From an uncultured Bacteroidales bacterium (GTDB taxonomy: Bacteria; Bacteroidota; Bacteroidia; Bacteroidales; UBA932), in the NCBI GenBank assembly GCA_947253655.1, contig CAMYAE010000014.1, positions 1 through 48,371 on the forward strand: a stretch of DNA of 48,371 nt, read 5' to 3'. The notes below the pieces were generated by a model. The model had not been told where the DNA came from. It saw only the letters and a list, made by a program, of their open reading frames with translations, and searched no databases. This document shows, piece after piece, positions 43,801-48,371 of the stretch. Made by a program: the position numbers and the translations under genes. The number at the start of each line of letters is the position of its first letter. The stretch's first letter is position 1.

Positions 43801-44298
43801 GAGATAGCCGCAGCCTTTGCCGGATTTGACCAGAAGAAGATATCGGAAATACAGGACAGCGAGACTTCCGGTACGGCATATACCCTGAATTTGGCTTCAG
43901 GAGATGTAGTGTTGAATCCCGGAGATTATGAAATATCTTCTGAGGATATGCCGGGGTGGCTTGTTGCTACCGACGGACCGCTTACATTGGCTTTGGATAT
44001 CGAGATTACGGATGAGTTGAGAAAGGAGGGTATATCCAGAGAGCTTATAAACAGAATTCAGAATCTTAGAAAGGATAATGGATTTGAGGTTACAGATAAA
44101 GTAAATGTAAATATATATGCGTCAGGCGTCGATAAAAAGGAGATAGAGGCTTCGCTGGAGAAATACCGCGATTATGTGGCTTCGCAGACTTTAGCTGTTT
44201 CTGTCGAGCTTGAAGACATTGCTGCAGCTCCGTCCGGTGCTGTAGAAGTGGAATGGGACAATAATCCTGTAAGGATACTTGTTACACGCGAACATTAG
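40852..44298 (+). CDS. ileS: Isoleucyl-tRNA synthetase, type 2, with swapped GXHH signature
   Basis: A 1148-residue class I synthetase charging tRNA-Ile. The catalytic KMSKR loop is at residues 688-692. The editing (CP1) domain has the threonine-rich stretch LAWTTTPWTLTSNTAL. The anticodon domain and a C-terminal extension (ELRKEGISRELINRIQNLRK) are of the eukaryote-like IleRS2 type, and the C-terminal zinc-finger of type 1 enzymes is absent. The HIGH signature reads G55-I56-H57-H58 (MPGIHHVMAR): first and third positions of HXGH are exchanged. This GXHH variant has been described in some bacterial IleRS2 enzymes and linked to very high mupirocin resistance. First gene of an ileS-dksA-like-lspA unit. 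Confidence 0.95.
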   Translation: MTFKEYKAMDLVTVGNEVLEQWKRRNAFEKSLKLREEAPEFVFFEGPPSANGMPGIHHVMARSIKDAICRYKTQTGYRVERRAGWDTHGLPVEIGVEKKLGIHKDDIGKTISVEEYNDTCRKEVMKYTKEWVNLTERIGYWVDMDDPYITYDNRYIETLWYLLRKIYDKGLLYKGYSIQPYSPSDGTGLSSHELNQPGCYKDVTDTTVTCQFEVIKDEKSQPLFGCETLPVYLLAWTTTPWTLTSNTALCVGPNIEYVRIMSFNPYTGNEAIYVVAKPLVGTLFNEKAAGLSLEDYKKGDKLVPFKILEGTFKGSELVGIRYHQLIPWFKPIEGEAFKVISGDYVTTEDGTGIVHIAPTFGADDKKVAVAFGIPPMMAIDKDGNRQALVDRDGRFYRLEDLDAGYVASHVSPDYKEYAGRYVKNAYDESIPADAPTLDVDLCMLLKAEGKAFKIQKHVHSYPHSWRTDKPVLYFPLDAWFIKTTAVKDKMVALNKTITWKPESTGTGRFGQWLENIQDWNLSRSRFWGTPLPIWRTEDGKEEKCIGSVRELYEEMDKAVAAGIMASNPFKDKGFDLEDNSLANYDKIDLHRPYVDNIFLVSDSGKKMIRETDLIDVWFDSGSMPYAQEGLRGLGSPKFGRTADFIAEGVDQTRGWFYTLHAIHTMVSGTPAFKRVISNGLVLDKNGEKMSKRLGNAVDPFKALDNFGPDALRWYMLTNAQPWDNLRFDESGVDEIRRKFFGTLYNTYSFFALYANVDKFDPQTAAVPYDKRPEIDRWIISLLNSLIKDVRASYEDYDITSAGRMIQEFVCDHLSNWYVRLGRKRFWGGNMDEDKLSAYQTLHEVLKTIAVLAAPIAPFYMDRLYLDLVPSGAESVHFVMMPEANEAVIDKDLEERMSLAQRASSMVLALRRKVNIKVRQPLSKIVVPVISGKVRKQLEMVKDIILGEVNVKDEEFISETAGIITKKIKPNFKRLGKAYGRQMKEIAAAFAGFDQKKISEIQDSETSGTAYTLNLASGDVVLNPGDYEISSEDMPGWLVATDGPLTLALDIEITDELRKEGISRELINRIQNLRKDNGFEVTDKVNVNIYASGVDKKEIEASLEKYRDYVASQTLAVSVELEDIAAAPSGAVEVEWDNNPVRILVTREH

Positions 44299-44307
44299 AA
44301 TTTTTTA

Positions 44308-44769
44308 ATGCATATTGCTATGGATGAAAAAAAGAAAACTACCCTGGCAGCGGTATCGGAAGATGCTTGCAAATCTGTCGAGAAAACAAGGTACAGTGAT
44401 GAGGAACTCGCTGAGTTCAAGGAGATTATCCTTGGCATGCTTGATAAGGCAAAGAAAGAATACGATATCCTTCGCAAGGTTGTAATGCACAACGGAACGA
44501 ATGATATCGAGGACACTATTCCGTCTTTCAAGACCGTTGAGGATGACGGAGCAATGCAGCTGTCCAAAGAGGAGGCGAGCCAGCTTGCTCAAAGACAATT
44601 TAAGTTTATTCAGAATCTCGAAGCTGCTTTGGGACGCATTGAGAACAAGACTTATGGTATATGCCGTGTCACGGGCAAACTGATTCCTAAGGAGAGGCTT
44701 CGCCTTGTCCCTCACGCTACTCTTACCGTCGAGGCTAAGGAGATGTTGGCAAAAAGCGGTAAGAATTAG
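44308..44769 (+). CDS. TraR/DksA-family protein with a degenerate zinc finger
   Basis: A 153-residue protein. A central coiled coil (about 30-105) leads to the DksA-type finger region YGICRVTGKLIPKERLRLVP. DksA has four Zn-binding Cys; here only C119 remains. The second is Thr (RVTG), and LTVEAK replaces the last pair, so no zinc can bind in the usual way. Bacteroidota relatives share this pattern, so it is likely an old loss and not an error. The family acts in the RNA polymerase secondary channel. An internal Met at codon 5 (44320) is an alternative start. It sits between ileS and lspA. Confidence 0.85.
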   Translation: MHIAMDEKKKTTLAAVSEDACKSVEKTRYSDEELAEFKEIILGMLDKAKKEYDILRKVVMHNGTNDIEDTIPSFKTVEDDGAMQLSKEEASQLAQRQFKFIQNLEAALGRIENKTYGICRVTGKLIPKERLRLVPHATLTVEAKEMLAKSGKN

Positions 44770-44775
44770 CCGGTC

Positions 44776-45543
44776 ATGAAGATTTCCAGGGGGAAAGGTC
44801 TGCTGTTTTTAGGCATTGCTCTTGTGGTTGTTGACCAGATTATCAAGGTCCTGGTCAAGACCAATATGGCCATAGGTGATCATTTCAGTGTCTTCGGCAA
44901 TTGGTTCCAGATTTTCTTTATTGAAAACGAGGGAATGGCTTTTGGAATGAAGTTCGGAGGCACAGCGGGCAAGTTGCTGCTTTCTTTGTTCAGGATCGTT
45001 CTCTTTGGCTTTTTGTGCTGGTGGATTACAAAACTTGTGCGTCGCTCAGGTGTTGCGAATGCCGATTTGGCCGGCGACATTTCTGATGACGGTATTCCTG
45101 ACGACGGTATTTTGGACGGATCTTCCAAATCCAAGTCCCGAAAGAAAAAACTTTCTTCAGAGGAGGCTTTCCGTCACGGTATTGACGGTGATTTGAGGGT
45201 CTCTACAGGAGTGCTGGTGGGACTTACCTTGATAACGGCAGGGGCATTCGGCAATATAATAGACAGCCTGTTCTACGGGATGATTTTCTCTGCTTCCGAG
45301 CCGGGCGTTGTCGCTTCATTCGGTGGCAGTTATGCTCCTTTTCTGTTCGGAAAGGTAGTGGATATGTTCTATTTTCCGCTTATCGACACTACATGGCCGT
45401 CGTGGCTTCCGTTTGTCGGCGGTCAGCCTTTACGCTTTTTCGAGCCGATATTCAATTTCGCTGACAGCTGCGTCACGGTTGGCGCTTTCTATCTGATATT
45501 TTTCCAATACAAGTTCTTCGCTTCCGATACGGCTAAGAAGTAG
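44776..45543 (+). CDS. lspA: Lipoprotein signal peptidase with a cytoplasmic-loop insertion
   Basis: A 255-residue inner-membrane aspartyl peptidase that cleaves prolipoproteins before the lipidated Cys. Catalytic residues are D196 (GKVVDMF) and D230 (FNFADS), and the conserved GNIID lies at 159-163. It is about 50-90 residues longer than typical LspA. Part of the extra length is a hydrophilic insertion at about residues 90-140 with a DDGIPDDGI repeat followed by a Lys/Ser-rich stretch (SKSKSRKKK). It lies between membrane segments 2 and 3. Last gene of the ileS unit, 6 bp after the DksA-like gene. Several lipoproteins encoded in this window would be substrates. Confidence 0.93.
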   Translation: MKISRGKGLLFLGIALVVVDQIIKVLVKTNMAIGDHFSVFGNWFQIFFIENEGMAFGMKFGGTAGKLLLSLFRIVLFGFLCWWITKLVRRSGVANADLAGDISDDGIPDDGILDGSSKSKSRKKKLSSEEAFRHGIDGDLRVSTGVLVGLTLITAGAFGNIIDSLFYGMIFSASEPGVVASFGGSYAPFLFGKVVDMFYFPLIDTTWPSWLPFVGGQPLRFFEPIFNFADSCVTVGAFYLIFFQYKFFASDTAKK

Positions 45544-45633
45544 TTATGTTGCTCTTCTATAAGCCTATATACATTTTGAGTTAGTGCTGCTGAGCAGTGC
45601 CAAATACTCCTCTTCTTATATTAACCGACTTTA

Positions 45634-45664
45634 CCGGTGTGGATCAAGCACCGTTTCTTTTTTT
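45634..45664 (+). terminator. Terminator of the ileS-lspA unit
   Basis: CGGTG (45635-45639) pairs with CACCG (45649-45653) around a 9-base loop, followed by TTTCTTTTTTT. It lies about 90 bp after the lspA stop. The rest of 45544-45757 is AT-rich and holds the start region of the next gene, with a weak -7-like box TAACTTTA at 45729-45736. Confidence 0.8.
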
Positions 45665-45757
45665 ATCCGTTTTGTCTTTAAATTATTGAAATACAATACT
45701 TATTTTATATAATTAAAATAATTTTTTCTAACTTTACAAGGTATAAATATATTGACT

Positions 45758-48352
45758 ATGAAAACATTGGAAACTTCGTTCCGGTTTGTAAGAATTATCG
45801 CTCTCGCGTTAGTTTCTTCTTTTATTATCGCTTGTAGCGGGATTAATTTTTATATGCCTAAAGGGCCAAAGGGGGATACTGGCAAGTCGGCGTATGAAAT
45901 TTGGAAAGAAGAGGTCATTTCCGGTAAAATCAAATGGCCGAGCGGCAAGATCGAGATTGCCGATTTCTTCCTCTATTGCAAAGGCGAAAATGGCATGTCT
46001 GCATACGAGATGTGGAAGGAAATGGTATCTAAAGGCGACGTGCCCAATCCGCACGACCCCACCAAGAATTGGCCTGCTGGTGACAACAAGGAGTCCGATT
46101 TCTGGAACTTCCTTACAGGTCGTGACGGAAAAACTCCTTATATCGGGTCAAATGGTAATTGGTTTATAGGTGGTGAAGACACAGGAAAAGGTGCCAAGGG
46201 CGATAAAGGAGATAAGGGCGATAAAGGAGATAAGGGCAACAAAGGTGACAAGGGAGATAAAGGAGACAATGGTCTTAATGGCAAAGACGGTTTGTCTGCT
46301 TACGAGCTTTGGAAAGATCTTGTCGATAAAGGCTCTATAGATTGGACTGGTGGGACAAACATTGAACATTTCTTTCAATACCTTACAGGTAAACAAGGCG
46401 AAAGGGGTGAGAAGGGCGAAGACGGTAAAAACGGTACAGACGGCCTGACACCGCGAATTGGCGAAGACGGCTACTGGTGGATTGGCGACACTAACACTGG
46501 TATCAAGGCCACCGGTGATAAAGGCGATCCTGGCGAGCAAGGCAAGACCGGAGCTACGGGAGCGACGGGCAAAAGTGCCTATGAGCTGTGGAAGGATGAT
46601 GTTGCAGCAGGCAATATAAAAGATCCTAAGACAGGTGAGGTTTGGCCTGCAACTGATAACACCCAAACCGATTTCTACCGTTATCTTAGAGGTGCTGACG
46701 GAGCCAAAGGCGATCCGGGAAAGGCCGGAGCAGACGGTCTTAACGGCAAGAGTGCCTACGAGGTATGGAAGGAAATGGTATCCAAGGGCGATGTGGATAA
46801 TCCGCAGAAGCCGGGCGAGAAATGGCCGACAGATAAGGTAAGTGAGAACAACTTCTTTGAATTCCTCACCGGTAAAGACGGAGCGAATGGCCGGGACGGT
46901 CTTAACGGTAAGGACGGTAAATCCGCTTATGAGCTTTGGAAGACAGAATTGGAAACACGTTTCGGTACTCCACAGCAGCTTAAGGACCATAAAACCAACC
47001 TAATATGGCCTAAGGAAAAGAACAGCATAGACGATTTCTATGAATATCTGAGAGGAAAAGACGGCAAGGACGGACAAGATGGATCTGACGGACAGCCCGG
47101 AGAGCCTGGTATGCCGGGAGCCACAGTTGTAATCGTGAAAGGGGTTCCTAATGTCATAGCCCAATACTCACAACCTGAGTTCGGGGAATATGTGCGTATA
47201 ACCGACGGAGCGGTAAGGTATCGTGTCTTTGATGAGGAGGCCAATCCTGCCCCTGCAGGAACTATCGTCAAGGGGCTGCCGGGACTTCCTGCTGACAAAT
47301 CATATACTACCGATGCCGATGGTGCTTTCTTAATACCCAAGGAGGATTTACCGGATGCAACGGAGACCGAACCTGTAGAAAAGCGTTGGGGTAAAGTAGC
47401 TTCCGTAACCCTGCCGGGAGCAGCACCAAAGGAGTCTGCAAAGAACACGTATGTTCCTAACAGGATGCATATACGTATGATTCTTACTACAACAAGTCCT
47501 TTTATAGATTATGAGCATAATCTGAACTTTAAGGTGGAACGAAAGACCTCTCCAAATGATGAGTGGAAAGTATTACCGCCATATCTTCCGGAAATATCCT
47601 CTCGTTTCACAGCTTATGAAGTTACAGACAAGGGCAACCCGAAAAGTTTTGATACAGCCAAAAATATCGAGAGCAATTCCGTCAATATGAGCGAAAACTT
47701 TCCTTTTAGGCCCAACCGTTATGTCGTAACCAATGTGTTTAATATAAAAAACTCAGTCCCACGCTTTTGGGACGGTAAGGATAATTATTTTACTGTTGTA
47801 AGAGATAAGGATTATTATGGCGAAAAGATAATATGGAACGGGGTATGTAAAATGGCTCCTTATCAAATTCCTCCTATGATTAAAAAGATAGTCTTAAGAA
47901 AGAACAATCATGCTACTGATAATTCTACTTTTCAAGGATTAGAAATTACCTATGATCCGGCAACAGTAGACAAGGCGATGTTTTTCAAGAGAGCTATGAA
48001 AAAGACAGTTTTGCCAAATGGTATGGACTATATTGAGCCGGAGTTATATAGCGAAAGCGAAGCAAGTTCGTTCAAGAGTTTCTACTCGCAAGCAACGTAT
48101 AATATTTCCGGAGTCGGGACTCAGACTGCTTCAAGTGGGAACAATCCGGCATCAATAGATGCTCCTGTCACCAAACTTTTAGGAGTATATTTGGGGGCTA
48201 ATATAAATGGTTGTTCTAAAGAGAATTCCTTCGCTTATTATAACTCAATCAATTTTGGCAAGATAAAGCGAGTTGAAGGGGAGACCGATAAATATTATTT
48301 TGAAAAGGCAAATTCGAATATGCCTGACGTAGAGGTGGTTTATGAGCCGTAA
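45758..48352 (+). CDS. Collagen-like modular surface lipoprotein
   Basis: An 864-residue exported lipoprotein with lipobox IIAC (Cys26). Residues 35-456 are a stalk made of collagen-type Gly-X-Y runs (5-11 triplets each) alternating with six copies of a module starting SAYE-(I/M/L/V)-W at residues 44, 81, 180, 273, 332 and 389. Each copy runs through a WP pair to a DF-x3-L-x-G-x-x-G end. Two further blocks of the type TPxIGxxGxWxIG, followed by a DTG- or NTG-type end, occur in modules 2 and 3. The C-terminal 400 residues begin with a carboxypeptidase-regulatory-like beta domain (VRYRVFDEEANP) and are otherwise unrecognised. It is probably displayed on the outer surface. The ATG at 45758 was taken; an in-frame TTG lies two codons upstream. 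Monocistronic as far as visible. Confidence 0.85.
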   Translation: MKTLETSFRFVRIIALALVSSFIIACSGINFYMPKGPKGDTGKSAYEIWKEEVISGKIKWPSGKIEIADFFLYCKGENGMSAYEMWKEMVSKGDVPNPHDPTKNWPAGDNKESDFWNFLTGRDGKTPYIGSNGNWFIGGEDTGKGAKGDKGDKGDKGDKGNKGDKGDKGDNGLNGKDGLSAYELWKDLVDKGSIDWTGGTNIEHFFQYLTGKQGERGEKGEDGKNGTDGLTPRIGEDGYWWIGDTNTGIKATGDKGDPGEQGKTGATGATGKSAYELWKDDVAAGNIKDPKTGEVWPATDNTQTDFYRYLRGADGAKGDPGKAGADGLNGKSAYEVWKEMVSKGDVDNPQKPGEKWPTDKVSENNFFEFLTGKDGANGRDGLNGKDGKSAYELWKTELETRFGTPQQLKDHKTNLIWPKEKNSIDDFYEYLRGKDGKDGQDGSDGQPGEPGMPGATVVIVKGVPNVIAQYSQPEFGEYVRITDGAVRYRVFDEEANPAPAGTIVKGLPGLPADKSYTTDADGAFLIPKEDLPDATETEPVEKRWGKVASVTLPGAAPKESAKNTYVPNRMHIRMILTTTSPFIDYEHNLNFKVERKTSPNDEWKVLPPYLPEISSRFTAYEVTDKGNPKSFDTAKNIESNSVNMSENFPFRPNRYVVTNVFNIKNSVPRFWDGKDNYFTVVRDKDYYGEKIIWNGVCKMAPYQIPPMIKKIVLRKNNHATDNSTFQGLEITYDPATVDKAMFFKRAMKKTVLPNGMDYIEPELYSESEASSFKSFYSQATYNISGVGTQTASSGNNPASIDAPVTKLLGVYLGANINGCSKENSFAYYNSINFGKIKRVEGETDKYYFEKANSNMPDVEVVYEP
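45887..47062 (+). repeat. Six SAYE-W protein modules with collagen-like linkers
   Basis: Module starts at 45887, 45998, 46295, 46574, 46751 and 46922 encode SAYEIWK, SAYEMWK, SAYELWK, SAYELWK, SAYEVWK and SAYELWK. Spacing is 37, 99, 93, 59 and 57 codons, so insertions between copies vary. Copies 2 and 5 share WKEMVSKGDV, suggesting recent duplication or gene conversion. Confidence 0.85.
46196..46267 (+). repeat. 18-bp tandem repeat in the collagen-like region
   Basis: Four in-frame 18-base units coding for GDK-type triplets. The first two (46196-46213, 46214-46231; AAGGGCGATAAAGGAGAT) are identical, and the third and fourth are diverged. Slippage here would change stalk length by six residues without breaking the frame. 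Confidence 0.85.
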
Positions 48353-48371
48353 TTATTTTAAGAGATATGAC

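Noticed and set aside
46190..46300. Short direct repeats resembling a CRISPR array
   Set aside because: The units are contiguous 18-mers in frame within a coding sequence, without unique spacers or cas genes.
46148..46990. A 280-codon open frame on the minus strand across the collagen-like region
   Set aside because: It is a by-product of the Gly-rich repeat composition; it has no start context, and the plus-strand frame has a lipobox, modules and collagen periodicity.

Overview
The window is chromosomal DNA of a Bacteroidota species, most likely of the order Bacteroidales. Repeated -7 boxes of the form TAnnTTTG (TATATTTG or TATCTTTG) stand before many genes. The window also has a DUF4783 gene, a degenerate DksA-like protein, Bacteroidales-style small membrane proteins, UDP-glucose-type (GT3) glycogen synthesis and outer-membrane lipoproteins. 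A glycogen synthase fused to a phosphorylase hints at a Rikenellaceae/Alistipes-like lineage, but I cannot settle the genus from sequence alone. There are no insertion sequences, phage genes, CRISPR arrays or large gene-free gaps. It reads as ordinary core genome with several unusual proteins embedded in it.

Layout. 1-258: tail of an OmpA-family protein. 440-5589 (minus): miaB, glpK, glpF and cls, a tightly packed run linking glycerol uptake and phosphorylation to cardiolipin synthesis. 5641-8084 (plus): a lipoprotein, a SPOR-domain protein and rpoN. 8105-11457 (minus): upp, radC and a carboxyltransferase-type protein whose biotinyl domain has lost the acceptor lysine. 11632-11708: tRNA-His. 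11872-12279 (minus): DUF4783 protein. 12376-16429 (plus): rlmH and a very large membrane histidine kinase. 16422-19616 (minus): engB, prs, a small Cys-containing membrane protein and der.

19702-32773 (plus): one uninterrupted run of eight genes with gaps of 3 bp or less, or short overlaps: xseA, xseB, branching enzyme, debranching enzyme, GT4, GH57, a 1413-residue glycogen synthase-phosphorylase fusion, and ribF. Glucan synthesis, branching, debranching and phosphorolysis are thus encoded together. No glgC is present, which fits a synthase using UDP-glucose. 32872-36930: a secreted GH3 glycosidase fused to a GH123/DUF4091-like domain, standing alone without susC/susD. 37001-39561 (plus): a small membrane protein, greA, a HIT protein and a thioredoxin-fold lipoprotein without its CXXC. 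39553-40758 (minus): cvpA and tsaB. 40852-45543 (plus): ileS (type 2, with a swapped GXHH signature), a DksA-like protein and an lspA with an insertion. 45758-48352: an 864-residue collagen-like surface lipoprotein carrying six SAYE-W modules.

The strongest leads for something little described are the modular collagen-like lipoprotein, the GH3-GH123-like fusion, the synthase-phosphorylase fusion inside a one-transcript glycogen operon, the lysine-less biotinyl-domain carboxyltransferase, and the GXHH isoleucyl-tRNA synthetase.
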